A model generated the notes under the pieces. It had not been told where the DNA came from. It ran no database searches and saw only the letters and a program-made list of their open reading frames with translations. The position numbers were made by a program, and so were the translations under genes. This document shows, one piece after another, positions 30,436-39,702 of a stretch of 64,000 nt of DNA (position 1 is its first letter; each line of letters opens with the position of its first letter). Source of the DNA: Gammaproteobacteria bacterium (lineage in GTDB: Bacteria > Pseudomonadota > Gammaproteobacteria > Pseudomonadales > Azotimanducaceae); NCBI GenBank assembly GCA_002704225.1, contig PAFU01000035.1, positions 27,210 to 91,209 of the forward strand, written 5' to 3'.

Positions 30436-30450
30436 GCACCGCCTATGTGC
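30436..30450. promoter_or_regulatory. NtrC-like enhancer site upstream of glnK
   Basis: GCAC-CGCCTAT-GTGC has the half-sites and seven-base spacing of the enterobacterial NtrC site (TGCAC-N7-GTGCA). Flanking bases extend the dyad to TCGCAC-N7-GTGCGA. It is about 205 bases upstream of the -24 element; half-sites at 30393-30420 may add a weaker second site. Confidence 0.65.
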
Positions 30451-30566
30451 GATTGCTTACAGAGACGCGAGCATTCTGCCGTTGGCCAGACTTGGTGATT
30501 CGATAGAGTGATATGGCTTCAGACGGAATAGCAGTACACTCGATCACTACCTCGACAGGAATCGCC

Positions 30567-30848
30567 ATGCACGCAGACCCTTTCACCACTCTGCTTCGAC
30601 CGATAATGCAGTTGCTGGATCAAGCGCTACCTGAGAATTTGGCCGGATCCCTGAAAGCCGATATCGAAACTAAGGCTCAGAGCGTATTCAAGCAGATGGC
30701 ATTGGTTCCGAAGCACGAATTTGAAGCCCAAGAGGCGCTACTGCAAACGTTGGAGGCACAAATAAAGAGCCTGGAGGCGCGTCTGTCAGAACTGGAGGGG
30801 TTTTCCGCTGACAGGCCACCCCGAGGCGCTAGCTCCATCGAGGATTGA
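30567..30848 (+). CDS. ubiK: Ubiquinone biosynthesis accessory factor UbiK
   Basis: UbiK (formerly YqiC) is a small coiled-coil protein that helps the UbiJ lipid-binding factor in aerobic ubiquinone synthesis. The 93-residue product (BMFP family) has LLRPIMQLLDQALPENLAGS at the N-terminus and a C-terminal coiled coil of leucines and glutamates (about 58-82). The ATG at 30567 has AGGA eight bases upstream; an earlier ATG in the same frame (30513) has no such site and would add 18 unrelated residues. It runs into comM with a four-base overlap of an upstream TTG or an 11-base gap to the preferred ATG. The ubiK-comM pair beside glnK-amtB is common. Confidence 0.9.
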   Translation: MHADPFTTLLRPIMQLLDQALPENLAGSLKADIETKAQSVFKQMALVPKHEFEAQEALLQTLEAQIKSLEARLSELEGFSADRPPRGASSIED

Positions 30849-30859
30849 CCGGGCACGCC

Positions 30860-32428
30860 ATGAGTCGCAGCGCCTCTGTGCTCAGCCGCACGGCCTACGG
30901 ATTAGAAACACACCTTGTTCACGTCGAGTGTCATCTGGCTGGGGGGCTGCCCGGCACCACCATTGTCGGGTTAGCCGAGGGAGCCGTCCGCGAAGCCCGA
31001 GATCGCGTAAAAAGTGCCATCCGCAACAGTGGTTTCAGCTATCCCGTCAGCCATATCACAATCAATCTTGCGCCAAGCCACCTAAGCAAATCTGGCACGG
31101 GTTTCGACCTGCCCATCGCGATGGCCATCTTAGTCGCTAGCGAGCAGCTGCCCAGCGCGGCACTCGACCAAACCGAATTTATTGGGGAGTTGGGGTTATT
31201 CGGCGCACTGCGCCGAGCGCACAATGTATTGGCAAGCGCTGTATCCTGTTACCAAGCAGGCCATCGTCTCTTTCTACCTCAGGCAAACGCCAATGAAGTT
31301 CAACTGATAGCGAGGGATGGTTTTTGGACGGCGACGAGCCTGTTGGAGGTAGCGGAATTGCTCTGTGCGAAAAGACAAAAACCAGCACCACTTGCTAGAC
31401 CAGTAGACCCCTCAAACGAAGAAGGTCGCGAAATCTTCGATCAGATTATTGGTCAGTATCTTGCCAAGCGTGCGCTGATGATCGCCGCCGCCGGAGGGCA
31501 CCACATGCTGATGATCGGTCCACCAGGCACAGGCAAAACCATGCTGGCGCAATGTTTGGTCGATTTGCTACCGGACCTAGAACACGACCGCATGCTGGAA
31601 GTGGCAACGGTCTATTCGGCCTACGGCAGCGGGCGAGAACACTATCGAAGACCGCCCTTACGGAGTCCTCACCATTCCGTTAGCACCGCGGCAATGGGAG
31701 GCGGAGGACACACACCAACGCCCGGTGAAATCACACTGTCCCACTGCGGAGTCCTGTTTCTCGACGAGTTACCGCACTTTAAGCCATCGGCCCTAGACCT
31801 ACTCCGTGAGCCCATCGAAACCGGCGAAATTGCCATCGCGAGAGCTCAGTACCGAACATCCTTTCCTTGTCGTTTCCAACTCATTGCGGCGATGAATCCC
31901 TGTCCGGCGGGTCGTTCCTGCAAGGAACACTCATGCCGCTGTACTCCCAGTCAGGTGCAGCGTTATCAGAGCAGAATTTCGGGGCCACTGTTGGACCGCA
32001 TTGATCTGCACGTGCCCGTGCCTGAACTGGATCAGCAAACGATGCTAATGACGCAACCGGAAACGCCTGACCGGTCTGGCGAAATGCAGTGGGAGAAAGC
32101 ACGGCAAACCATCATCTTAGCCCGCCAATGCCAAACCGCTCGACAGGGTTGCTTAAACGCTCACGTCAATGGGTCGGAGTTGACGCATCGAATCCAGCAA
32201 GCGGATTTGCACGCCGCTTTTTTGACGCGGGTCACTGAAAACTTTGAGCTGTCCTTGCGCAACTACCACAAGCTCTGGCGTATTGCGTTGACCTTGGCTG
32301 ATCTCGAATGGGTGAGGGAGAACCCAGGGATGGCTGAACAGGGCAACTGGAGTGATGAACAGCATGTTAGGGAACAACATATATTAGATGCCTTGAGCTT
32401 TCGGGCAATGCACTGGGGCAGGGATTGA
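30860..32428 (+). CDS. comM: ComM/YifB AAA+ helicase (Mg-chelatase-like)
   Basis: ComM is a hexameric helicase that promotes branch migration during natural transformation; the family is present in many bacteria. The 522-residue protein has an N-terminal LonC-like domain (HLAGGLPGTTIVGLAEGAVREA), Walker A GPPGTGKT (about 220-227), Walker B GVLFLDELPHF, arginine-finger region FRSPHHSVST-like RSPHHSVSTAAMGGGG, and a C-terminal helical lid. A zinc-ribbon-like insertion CPAGRSCKEHSCRCTP is visible near residue 349. The ATG at 30860 is chosen by alignment with E. coli YifB; a TTG five codons upstream is possible. Confidence 0.94.
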   Translation: MSRSASVLSRTAYGLETHLVHVECHLAGGLPGTTIVGLAEGAVREARDRVKSAIRNSGFSYPVSHITINLAPSHLSKSGTGFDLPIAMAILVASEQLPSAALDQTEFIGELGLFGALRRAHNVLASAVSCYQAGHRLFLPQANANEVQLIARDGFWTATSLLEVAELLCAKRQKPAPLARPVDPSNEEGREIFDQIIGQYLAKRALMIAAAGGHHMLMIGPPGTGKTMLAQCLVDLLPDLEHDRMLEVATVYSAYGSGREHYRRPPLRSPHHSVSTAAMGGGGHTPTPGEITLSHCGVLFLDELPHFKPSALDLLREPIETGEIAIARAQYRTSFPCRFQLIAAMNPCPAGRSCKEHSCRCTPSQVQRYQSRISGPLLDRIDLHVPVPELDQQTMLMTQPETPDRSGEMQWEKARQTIILARQCQTARQGCLNAHVNGSELTHRIQQADLHAAFLTRVTENFELSLRNYHKLWRIALTLADLEWVRENPGMAEQGNWSDEQHVREQHILDALSFRAMHWGRD

Positions 32429-32477
32429 GGCCAGGGTTTGGATGGGAGAGCGAGCTAACTGGGTTACCGCAAAAGGA

Positions 32478-32499
32478 AAGGGCTCCCGAAGGAGCCCTT
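32478..32499 (-). terminator. Intrinsic terminator of the TorF-type porin gene
   Basis: AAGGGCTCC and GGAGCCCTT form a 9-bp stem around a loop reading TTCG on the minus strand, followed there by a T-rich tract (TTTCCTTTT). It may also stop comM transcripts arriving from the other side. Confidence 0.8.
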
Positions 32500-32524
32500 G
32501 GAGGGAGGCGGTTTTGAGCGCTTT

Positions 32525-33160
32525 TTAGAAGGATTTTCCGATTGAGAGAACGACCGCTTCGCCTTCAGCATCAGAGCCTGCATCGCCTTCCAACTCATCA
32601 CTTGGGAAGATGATCGCGACGCCGAGATCGATGTCAGAAACCGTGGTGCCATAGCCCAACTCGAAATAGTCGCCGTCGAAATCGTCGCCGAATGTGCCAT
32701 AGGTACCGTAAAAGCCTTTACCCAGATCGATTGAGATGTCGAGGAAGTCATAGTCTTGACCACCGTCACCATCCCATTCGCCGATAGAATAACCGATGGA
32801 TACGGGGCCGTAGCCAACGCTGAGGTTCACTTCTTCGTAAGTCTCATCCCAGTCATCGGTGTAGTAGTAGCCGGTGAATCCCACGCCAATTGAGACTTCG
32901 CCAATGTCCATGCCGTAGCCACCGTAGAGGTCATACTCGAGCCCGTCACCGACATCCGCGGTCCAAGCGCCTACATAGAACCCGCCTTCTTCGTAATCGA
33001 TCCCAGCGCTGGCGGAGGAATTCTTCTGATAAATGCCTCTGTAGTAGTATTCAGAAACGTACCCAACGTTATACGACACGTCTGCACTAGCGACGGCCGT
33101 TACGCCTAGTGAACCGGCAGCGATCGCCGCGGCGGATAAGAGTTTAGTGAGTGTTTTCAT
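32525..33160 (-). CDS. TorF-family putative outer-membrane porin (TIGR02001)
   Basis: A 211-residue exported protein. Residues 1-26 form a signal peptide with cleavage predicted after A-S-A. The mature part is rich in Tyr, Gly and Asp with alternating hydrophobic residues (VSIGVGFTGYYYTDDWDETY), the pattern of a beta-barrel, and ends in Phe as outer-membrane barrels do. The N-terminus VSYNVGYVSEYYYRGIYQ is typical of the TIGR02001/Gcw_chp group. The substrate is not known. It is preceded by a sigma-54 promoter and an NtrC-like box, and the glnK-amtB operon is 2.5 kb away, so a role in uptake of a nitrogen compound or ammonium across the outer membrane is inferred. AGGAGAG precedes the ATG. 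Confidence 0.8.
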   Translation of the reverse strand: MKTLTKLLSAAAIAAGSLGVTAVASADVSYNVGYVSEYYYRGIYQKNSSASAGIDYEEGGFYVGAWTADVGDGLEYDLYGGYGMDIGEVSIGVGFTGYYYTDDWDETYEEVNLSVGYGPVSIGYSIGEWDGDGGQDYDFLDISIDLGKGFYGTYGTFGDDFDGDYFELGYGTTVSDIDLGVAIIFPSDELEGDAGSDAEGEAVVLSIGKSF

Positions 33161-33266
33161 CGTCTCTCCTGAGAATTCGTAAATAATGAATGGGAACTGC
33201 CGTTCTCCATTTTTCTGCGTTTACCGCGTTTCGCACTGATCCGCCTGTATCGCTGTACGACATAAA

Positions 33267-33282
33267 GCAACAAGCGGGCCAA
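33267..33282 (-). promoter_or_regulatory. Sigma-54 promoter of the porin gene
   Basis: On the minus strand TTGGCCCGCTTGTTGCTTT: -24 GG (33280-33279) and -12 GC (33268-33267) separated by 10 bases, close to the consensus TTGGCACG-N4-TTGCT. The start site would be near 33255, about 95 bases before the ATG. Confidence 0.8.
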
Positions 33283-33442
33283 CTTTGGACAGCAATAGAA
33301 AGCGAGGATAAAACTAGGCTCTAGGCCCTGATTTTATTGGATATTTTAAAAGAAGCCGCGCGAGGCGGTGGCAGCAACATATGAACGCTGATTCCAATCT
33401 GGCAAGAAATGCCTATCTTCGGTGCACAATCTTCGGCGGCGC

Positions 33443-33457
33443 GCACCAATACGGTGC
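33443..33457. promoter_or_regulatory. NtrC-like enhancer site upstream of the porin gene
   Basis: GCAC-CAATACG-GTGC matches the NtrC half-sites and seven-base spacing, including GCACCA on the left arm and CGGTGC on the right arm. It is about 163 bases upstream of the -24 element, a usual distance for an NtrC enhancer. Confidence 0.65.
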
Positions 33458-33577
33458 GGCGCGCCATCTCGGTGCTTATCGAGAGAACGGGCCTAGCAAT
33501 GCTGACCGATTACCAAGGCCTTATCTTGAATTGAACCGATCTAACCCGGATCCGAGGGGTTCAATATCCATCGTGCA

Positions 33578-33985
33578 CTACTGTGCAGCGTCGACCATGT
33601 AGGTGACCGCATCGTTCAACTCATCATCGGAGCAGGACATGCAGAGACCCTTGGCGGGCATCGCATTGATGCCGTTCAGCGTACTTGCCATCAGAGCATC
33701 CATGCCCTTGGAAATCCGAGGAGCCCAAGCAGAGGTATCGGCGAATGCTGGCGCGCCACCAATTCCCATGGCGTGGCAGGTTGCACAATAGGTGTCGTAC
33801 ACCTCCGCTCCGCTTAGAGGAGCCGCAGGCGCGGCCGCTACCATGACTTCCTCAACTGCCGCGCGGTTGACTGTTCCATAGGGCTGCAAGCGTGCGTCGA
33901 TCTCGTCGTCGCTGCCGGGTGGTACCGCGTTGGCAGACAAGGCAAACAAAAGGGTTGAAGCAATAGCGATGAATCTCAGTCTCAA
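33578..33985 (-). CDS. Cytochrome c5-type monoheme protein
   Basis: A 135-residue periplasmic electron carrier. Residues 1-20 are a signal peptide (cleavage after A-N-A). The heme is attached at C67-A-T-C70-H71, with a likely distal methionine in NAMPAKG. A second cysteine pair in GLCMSCSDDEL is the disulfide typical of the c5 family. It probably shuttles electrons to a terminal oxidase; the aa3-type oxidase genes begin near 59.5 kb. It is downstream of the isovaleryl-CoA dehydrogenase gene by 137 bases that hold a long inverted repeat, so it is likely transcribed separately. Confidence 0.9.
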   Translation of the reverse strand: MRLRFIAIASTLLFALSANAVPPGSDDEIDARLQPYGTVNRAAVEEVMVAAAPAAPLSGAEVYDTYCATCHAMGIGGAPAFADTSAWAPRISKGMDALMASTLNGINAMPAKGLCMSCSDDELNDAVTYMVDAAQ

Positions 33986-34024
33986 GAGACCTCTCCTTAG
34001 TTGAGCAAATGAATGTCGTTGAGC

Positions 34025-34093
34025 GAACCTGACCGATGAGCCTCCATCGTGTCTCTAGGCTATTCGTCGACCTGATCGGTGATGTTCAGGTTC
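34025..34093. repeat. Long inverted repeat between two minus-strand genes
   Basis: GAACCTGA (34025-34032) and TCAGGTTC (34086-34093) pair perfectly; after a six-base asymmetry CCGAT (34033-34037) and ATCGG (34075-34079) pair too. No T-tract follows on either strand. It may stabilise the dehydrogenase mRNA end or act as a weak terminator. Confidence 0.5.
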
Positions 34094-34122
34094 TAAAGGG
34101 CCGGTCGCGCGCGATTATAGCC

Positions 34123-35292
34123 TCAGCTACGAGTCGCGTCGAATAACTCGCGCCCGATCAGCATACGCCGAATTTCACTGGTACCTGCACCGATTTCATA
34201 GAGCTTGGCATCCCGCAGCAAACGAGCCGCAGGATAGTCGTTGATATAGCCATTGCCGCCGAGCGCCTGCACCGCTTGCAAAGCATGCTGAGTCGCCCGC
34301 TCGGCTGCGTACAAAATACAGCCCGCTGCATCAATACGCGTGGTGCGGTCCGCATCGCAGGCCGCGGCAACCGAATACACATAGGCTCGAGCAGCATTAG
34401 TTTCGGTATACATGTCGGCAATTTTGGCCTGCATCAACTGGAACTCCCCAATGGGGCGACCAAACTGCTGCCGCTCGTGAACATAGGGCATTGCCACATC
34501 TAGGGCTGCGCGACTGAGACCTAGGGCACCACCGGCCAGAACCACTCGCTCATAATCCAGACCGCTCATCAAGATGCTGACGCCCTGGCCCACCTTGCCA
34601 AGAATTTGCGACTTGGAAACTCGGCAATCTTCGAAAATTAGCTCCGCTGTATCGGAACCTCGCATACCCATTTTGTCTAACTTATTGCCTGTGCTGAACC
34701 CCGTCATCCCCTTCTCGATCAGGAAAGCCGTAATGCCCTTCGTGCCCAAGGCCGGGTCTACCGTGGCGTAGACCACCAGTACATCAGCACCAGGCCCATT
34801 GGTTATCCACATTTTGTTGCCGTTGAGAATGTAGTCATCGCCATCGTCCGTGGCGCGCAAACTCATACTCACAACGTCGGAGCCCGAGCCGGGCTCGCTC
34901 ATGGCTAAGGCGCCCAAAAACTCGCCGGACACCAGCTTGGGCAAATAATTCTGTCGCTGGTCCCCGGTACCAAAGCGCACAATCTGATTCACGCAGAGAT
35001 TGGAATGTGCGCCATAGGACAGGCCAACAGAACCAGACGCACGACTGATTTCTTCCAGCACAATGGTATGAGCAAGGTAGCCCATGTCAACGCCGCCATA
35101 TTCCGTCGGAACCGTCATGCCCAGCACGCCCAGGTCACCCAGTTTTGGCCACAGGTCTCGAGGAAATTCGTTGTTGCGGTCGATCTGGGCTGCGCGGGGC
35201 GCCAATTCCTTAGCGCAAAAATTCGCGACGCTGTCACGCAGCTGCCCTATCGTTTCACCGTGCCCGAAATCAAAATCTGGTACCAAATGCAT
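34123..35292 (-). CDS. ivd: Isovaleryl-CoA dehydrogenase-type acyl-CoA dehydrogenase
   Basis: A 389-residue FAD enzyme that by family oxidises isovaleryl-CoA to 3-methylcrotonyl-CoA in leucine breakdown. Features: [19 protein letters not shown] (about 85-103), the FAD motif [33 protein letters not shown], and [12 protein letters not shown], whose glutamate sits where isovaleryl-CoA dehydrogenase places its catalytic base. The ATG at 35292 has GAGG eight bases upstream; an upstream start would add 24 residues. The usual partners (methylcrotonyl-CoA carboxylase genes) are not adjacent, so another short acyl-CoA substrate is possible. Confidence 0.82.
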   Translation of the reverse strand: MHLVPDFDFGHGETIGQLRDSVANFCAKELAPRAAQIDRNNEFPRDLWPKLGDLGVLGMTVPTEYGGVDMGYLAHTIVLEEISRASGSVGLSYGAHSNLCVNQIVRFGTGDQRQNYLPKLVSGEFLGALAMSEPGSGSDVVSMSLRATDDGDDYILNGNKMWITNGPGADVLVVYATVDPALGTKGITAFLIEKGMTGFSTGNKLDKMGMRGSDTAELIFEDCRVSKSQILGKVGQGVSILMSGLDYERVVLAGGALGLSRAALDVAMPYVHERQQFGRPIGEFQLMQAKIADMYTETNAARAYVYSVAAACDADRTTRIDAAGCILYAAERATQHALQAVQALGGNGYINDYPAARLLRDAKLYEIGAGTSEIRRMLIGRELFDATRS

Positions 35293-35473
35293 TAACGCTG
35301 CCTCTTCAATCGACTGGCCGTATGGTACCCGAACTGGCTGACGGGGATCAGATCCTTTCACCACTCAAATCCGTGACGACGCTTACTGCGGCATGAAAAT
35401 TCGAGCGGATTGTTTGTCTGCCAAACGTTAAGGGCCTATCAAATCATTGCCATGGCGATCTAAACACAGCTCG

Positions 35474-36886
35474 CTAACACAGCCCTTGCTTCTTGACCCA
35501 TTCATGAGTTTGATTCAGCGCGGAGCCAAGTTTGGTAATCAGCTCGTCAATCTGGGTTTCATTGATAATCAGCGGCGGACAAATGGCGATGGAGTCCCCT
35601 AGGTTGCGTAGCACCAAGCCCGCTTCATGGCAGGCACTGGAACAGTAGGCTCCCACACCATCGCCCGGAGCAAAGGTCTCTCGAGGCTCGGCACGACGCA
35701 CCAGTTCCACAGCAGCAATCAGACCCTTACCGCGTACCTCGCCCACCAGCGGGTGCCCGGCAAATTGTTGTAAGCGCTGCTGGAGAATTGCGCCCATTTT
35801 TTCCGCGTGGGCGAATAAGTCCATGTCTTCCATCAATTCCAGATTGCGAAGCGCTACTGCTGCGCAAACCGGGTGACCGGAGTAGGTAAAACCATGGGCA
35901 AAATTTCCTAACTCGGCGGATCGATCCGCAAAGGCTTCGTACATGTATTCCGGCAGCAACACGGCGCTGATGGGCAAGTAGGCGGAAGACAAGGCTTTGG
36001 CAACGCTCATCGTGGTAGGCCTAATGTCCATGGTTTGGGCCCCAAACGGCTTGCCAGTGCGACCAAAGCCACAGATCACCTCGTCATCGATGAAGGCAAT
36101 ATCGTGCTTGTCCAGAACGTGCTGAATACGCGGGTAATAGTGTTCTGGTGGCACGACCACGCCACCGGCTCCCATAATGGGTTCAGCAATAAACGCGGCG
36201 ACCGTCTCCGGACCCTCGCGCTCTATCATTTGCTCCAGATCATTCACCAGTCGCTGAAGAAACTCGGCCTCAGTCTCGCCGGGCAAACCTTCACTGTAGT
36301 AATGCGGCGATGACGTATGCAGGACACCAGGCATTGGCAAGTCAAAGGCCGCATGGAACGGTGGCAGACCTGTGAGCGAACCACTGGCAATGGTGACCCC
36401 GTGATAACCCCGTTTACGTGAAATGATCTTCTTCTTTTCCGGCCTGCCGATGGCGTTGTTGTAATACCAGATCAATTTGATTTGAGTGTCGTTTGCATCG
36501 CTACCGGACAGACCAAAAAACACACGGCCCGCGTCCAATGGCGCCATCTGTTTGAGCTTTTCTGCCAGCAACACCGACGGCTCGTTGGTTCGACCGGCAA
36601 AGAGCTGTGAGTAATTGAGTTTGACCATTTGCTCATATGCGACACGGGCCAGTTCTTCCTGGCCGTAGCCAATGGCAGTGCACCAAAGACCCGCCATGCC
36701 TTCCAGATACTGCTTTCCGTGGTTATCGCGAACATAGATGCCATCGGCACTCTCCAGTACAACCGGTCCATGCTGCTGATGCTGAGCCAGATTTGTCGAG
36801 GGATGCAGCAGGTGCTGCAGATCCATTCCCTCAATAGAATCGTTAGGATACTCGTTATGGGTTGCGAATCTTGGAATATTAGCCAT
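35474..36886 (-). CDS. Class-III omega-aminotransferase
   Basis: A 470-residue PLP aminotransferase of the aspartate/ornithine (class III) group. Visible: [20 protein letters not shown] at the N-terminus, [31 protein letters not shown] with the cofactor-binding aspartate, and the PLP lysine in [18 protein letters not shown]. The pattern resembles putrescine-pyruvate or beta-alanine-pyruvate aminotransferases (SpuC-like); the amine donor cannot be fixed. The ATG at 36886 is preceded by AAGGAG, so a longer frame starting at 36922 is not used. It follows an SDR gene by 47 bases and may share its transcript. Confidence 0.87.
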   Translation of the reverse strand: MANIPRFATHNEYPNDSIEGMDLQHLLHPSTNLAQHQQHGPVVLESADGIYVRDNHGKQYLEGMAGLWCTAIGYGQEELARVAYEQMVKLNYSQLFAGRTNEPSVLLAEKLKQMAPLDAGRVFFGLSGSDANDTQIKLIWYYNNAIGRPEKKKIISRKRGYHGVTIASGSLTGLPPFHAAFDLPMPGVLHTSSPHYYSEGLPGETEAEFLQRLVNDLEQMIEREGPETVAAFIAEPIMGAGGVVVPPEHYYPRIQHVLDKHDIAFIDDEVICGFGRTGKPFGAQTMDIRPTTMSVAKALSSAYLPISAVLLPEYMYEAFADRSAELGNFAHGFTYSGHPVCAAVALRNLELMEDMDLFAHAEKMGAILQQRLQQFAGHPLVGEVRGKGLIAAVELVRRAEPRETFAPGDGVGAYCSSACHEAGLVLRNLGDSIAICPPLIINETQIDELITKLGSALNQTHEWVKKQGLC

Positions 36887-36933
36887 GTCATTTCTCCTTG
36901 TCGGCACGCTGCCCGACATCAAGGTCTGCGAGA

Positions 36934-37746
36934 TCAGATCAGCGTTTGTGCGCTCAACGAAAATTCGTCCATCACCGAATCTGCGTAATCAATGCGCCCG
37001 GTCAATTCTTGCGCGTTTCCATGGCATAGCCGCAAACAGGCTTCAGCCATGTGCTCTACCGGTGTCACGCGATCTTCGTTGGTTTCGTTGATCAGTTTGT
37101 GATGCATGACTCCGGGAGTGGCCACCAAACCTGGGGAGATAACATTCACACCGATACCATCGTCAAACACTTCTTGTGCCAGACCCGTTGTGAAACGCTC
37201 CAGAGCGGCCTTGCACATACCATAGACTGTTCCGCCTCTTCCGGGCACAGATTTTTCTGGATGAAGCGCCGCATGAGACGACACATTCAAAATCCAACCC
37301 GATCCGCGCTCCTTCATCCCGGGCAGCACCAGCTGCGCCAGCTCGAAGGGCGCCCAAACCTGCACCTCCATCATCAACTGAAAGCGCTTCTCCGGAAAAT
37401 CAGCGACAGGAATAAAGTACGTGATGGCGGCATTGTTGACCAAAATATCAATGGCCCCATAGGCGCTCATCGTGGCATCAACCAATCCCTGTCGGTCTTC
37501 CGCATTTGCCAGATCGGCTTTGACGGCTATCGCTTCGCCGCCAGCGGCCCGAATATCGGCAACGGTTTGATTAATCGACCCCGGCAGATAGTGATCGCCT
37601 TCGCCCACGGTGCGTGCCGAAACCACGACCTTCGCTCCTTCCATGGCGTAGCGGCGGGCTAGGGCGTCGCCGATACCACGACTGGCTCCAGTAATGACGG
37701 CGACCTTGCCAGCCAAAACCCCTTGCTGATTAACGGATACAGACAT
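36934..37746 (-). CDS. Short-chain dehydrogenase/reductase
   Basis: A 270-residue classical SDR. The cofactor motif T-G-A-S-R-G-I-G is at about residues 19-26, NNAAI at about 108, the catalytic serine in LNVSSHAAL, and Y-G-M-C-K as the catalytic Tyr/Lys pair. NADP preference is suggested by the arginine in GASRGIG followed by SARTVGEG. The substrate is not predictable. It lies 35 bases after alr and before the aminotransferase on the same strand. A reductase beside an aminotransferase could serve amine or amino-alcohol breakdown, but this is conjecture. Confidence 0.85.
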   Translation of the reverse strand: MSVSVNQQGVLAGKVAVITGASRGIGDALARRYAMEGAKVVVSARTVGEGDHYLPGSINQTVADIRAAGGEAIAVKADLANAEDRQGLVDATMSAYGAIDILVNNAAITYFIPVADFPEKRFQLMMEVQVWAPFELAQLVLPGMKERGSGWILNVSSHAALHPEKSVPGRGGTVYGMCKAALERFTTGLAQEVFDDGIGVNVISPGLVATPGVMHHKLINETNEDRVTPVEHMAEACLRLCHGNAQELTGRIDYADSVMDEFSLSAQTLI

Positions 37747-37781
37747 CTCCCCCTCCTATCGGTGCTATCGATTTCTCCGGA

Positions 37782-38891
37782 CTATAGCAGTCGCCTCACA
37801 CGAGATCCTAAGCCTGTGTAGACTTCATACGCGATGGTCTCAGCCTGTTGCGCGACATCGTCGACCGATAAATTGGCTCCAAAAATTTCCACCCACTCGC
37901 CCTCCTGCAGATTGCAGTCTTCGGTGTCTGGCAGCTCTACCACCAATGAATCCATGCTGATACGTCCCACAATAGGAAAGCGATGCCCCCGGAAGTAGAC
38001 GTGCCCTCGGTTAGACAGCAGTCTGGGTATCCCATCCGCATAGCCCGCGCCAATGGTCGCTAAACGAGATGCCTCGCTGACTCGATAGGTGCTCCCATAG
38101 CCAACCTCGGCGCCGGCCTCGACTTGCCGTACCTGAAGCACCTGCGCTTCCAACGTCGCCACGTTCGCTAGCCTTTGTTTCGCCGGCTGAGAGTCTCTTT
38201 CAATATGAGGATTCACGCCGTACAGGCCAATCCCCAACCGATCGATGTCCCTTGGAACATCCGCCAATTCACTTGCGGATGCGCCGTGGTCTGATAACGC
38301 CGCTGCGCTGTTGTTCGTACTGAACAGCACGCCGGGAAATTGATCACGCAGTGGCGGGACCCAGGCAGCAAAACGACCCAGCTGCTCTCGCCGCATGGGG
38401 TTGCTCCATTCATCGGCCCGGGCAAAGTGCGTCATTACCAACTCCAGCTCAAGGGCGGGTAGCGCCCTTAGGTCATAATCCGAGGGCAGACCCAGCCGAT
38501 GCATGCCCGTATCAATATGCAGGGCCGCCGGTACAGGGTCCGGTAATTGTGACCACAGGGCGCACTGATGGTGGGTATTCAGTACCGGCGTGAGTCGGTG
38601 GATTGTCAGTTCGTCCAAAGTTTGCGCAGTCGCGCCAGCAAGCACATAGATCCGTGCATCCGGTAACACGCCACGAAGTTCAATTCCCTCCTCCGCCACC
38701 GCCACAAAGAACCGCCGACACCCTTCTTGCCACAAGCGCCGCGCGATTGGATCAAGGCCCAAGCCATAGGCATTGGCTTTAACGACTGCTGCAGCCTGAT
38801 CCACAGGCAAGGCCTCTGATCCGCGTTGCCGAAGAAGATGGAAGTTATGCGCAAGCGCATCAAGATCAAGATGAAGGCGAGGAGAAGTCAT
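37782..38891 (-). CDS. alr: Alanine racemase
   Basis: Alr makes D-alanine for peptidoglycan from L-alanine with PLP. The 369-residue protein has the PLP lysine K38 in AAVVKANAYGLG and the second catalytic base tyrosine in EVGYGSTYRVSE, plus RIGLYGVNP-like DRLGIGLYGVNPH and GRISMDSLVVELPD. It has all the features of an active enzyme. It is 21 bases downstream of a diheme cytochrome gene. Whether it is the housekeeping or a catabolic (DadX-type) racemase cannot be told; no dadA is adjacent. Confidence 0.95.
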   Translation of the reverse strand: MTSPRLHLDLDALAHNFHLLRQRGSEALPVDQAAAVVKANAYGLGLDPIARRLWQEGCRRFFVAVAEEGIELRGVLPDARIYVLAGATAQTLDELTIHRLTPVLNTHHQCALWSQLPDPVPAALHIDTGMHRLGLPSDYDLRALPALELELVMTHFARADEWSNPMRREQLGRFAAWVPPLRDQFPGVLFSTNNSAAALSDHGASASELADVPRDIDRLGIGLYGVNPHIERDSQPAKQRLANVATLEAQVLQVRQVEAGAEVGYGSTYRVSEASRLATIGAGYADGIPRLLSNRGHVYFRGHRFPIVGRISMDSLVVELPDTEDCNLQEGEWVEIFGANLSVDDVAQQAETIAYEVYTGLGSRVRRLL

Positions 38892-38912
38892 AGGATTACG
38901 TCTGATGAAACT

Positions 38913-39596
38913 CTAGGGGATGAGCGTGTTGATGTAGGCGACCACGTCCCGATAGTCCTCAGGATTTTGCAACACACCCATCATGGCCTTCATTTGCCGG
39001 CCACCGTGATCACTGGGCGCATAGCCGCGCTTGCCGGCCGCAAAATTCTCCAGCTGCGCAACCAAATACCAATCGTTTTGTCCTGCCAACCGTGGGGCTG
39101 CCATCATTTCCAGGCCTTGCGCCCTATCCCCGTGACAGCTCGCGCAGGTTACGTATAGGCCCTTGCCCCGATCAGTATCTCCATTCACGGTTTCGGCGCT
39201 TTTGTTGTCCGGGAAGCGTTCTACATAGGCGACCAAATCTTCCAGCGCTTGGTTCGAGGCTAGCTTAGGACCTTTCGACATCGCTGCCATTTGCCGCCCC
39301 TTAGCATCGTCCGGAGCCGCTCCTCGGGCGCCGGATTGAAAGTGCTGCAACTGCTTCAGCAAATAGAACCCTTGCTGGCCAGCAATCTTCGGAGCACTCA
39401 TTGCACGATTACCCTGCCCCTCAGCGCCATGGCATGCGGTGCATACCGGATACAGACCTCGGCCCGCTTCCGCGCTTCCTGCAGCCCAAGTTGACGACAT
39501 GCTCGCCGCACACCACAGCATAACCAGCCAAAGCTGGGGCGCCTTTCGTCCCCTTTGGCTTGCTAGCGTTTTATTGGTTTGATCTGTCGCATTCAC
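38913..39596 (-). CDS. Diheme c4-type cytochrome
   Basis: A 227-residue exported diheme cytochrome c. An N-terminal hydrophobic stretch (about 20-38, WLVMLWCAASMSSTWA) acts as signal peptide or anchor after an unusually long polar start. Hemes are attached at C52-T-A-C-H56 and C151-A-S-C-H155. Each half repeats the c4 pattern (PKIAGQQGFYLLKQL and PRLAGQNDWYLVAQL), so it arose by duplication. A second c4 protein is encoded at 52.4-53.1 kb. It starts the minus-strand series cytochrome-alr-SDR-aminotransferase and is divergent from an esterase gene. Confidence 0.88.
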   Translation of the reverse strand: MNATDQTNKTLASQRGRKAPQLWLVMLWCAASMSSTWAAGSAEAGRGLYPVCTACHGAEGQGNRAMSAPKIAGQQGFYLLKQLQHFQSGARGAAPDDAKGRQMAAMSKGPKLASNQALEDLVAYVERFPDNKSAETVNGDTDRGKGLYVTCASCHGDRAQGLEMMAAPRLAGQNDWYLVAQLENFAAGKRGYAPSDHGGRQMKAMMGVLQNPEDYRDVVAYINTLIP

Positions 39597-39702
39597 GCAT
39601 CGCTCCTGACCGCATCCCCTTTCGGGTTTGCAAATTTTTTCTCAATAGCGCCAAACTATAGTCTTGTCTGTTCAGCAGCGACACATCAACCCGGACCCGA
39701 TT

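Larger units (their letters stand above)
33161..33577. other. Regulatory interval upstream of the porin gene
   Basis: A 417-bp interval without a supportable gene, between the porin start and the cytochrome c5 stop, both on the minus strand. It contains the sigma-54 promoter (33267-33282) and the NtrC-like site (33443-33457), the latter inside a GC-rich hairpin (33435-33465). A plus-strand frame at 33381-33602 crosses these sites and is not considered coding. Confidence 0.7.

Noticed and set aside
33381..33602. Plus-strand frame of 73 codons between the porin and cytochrome c5 genes
   Set aside because: It crosses the NtrC-like site and its hairpin, overlaps the cytochrome end and resembles nothing.
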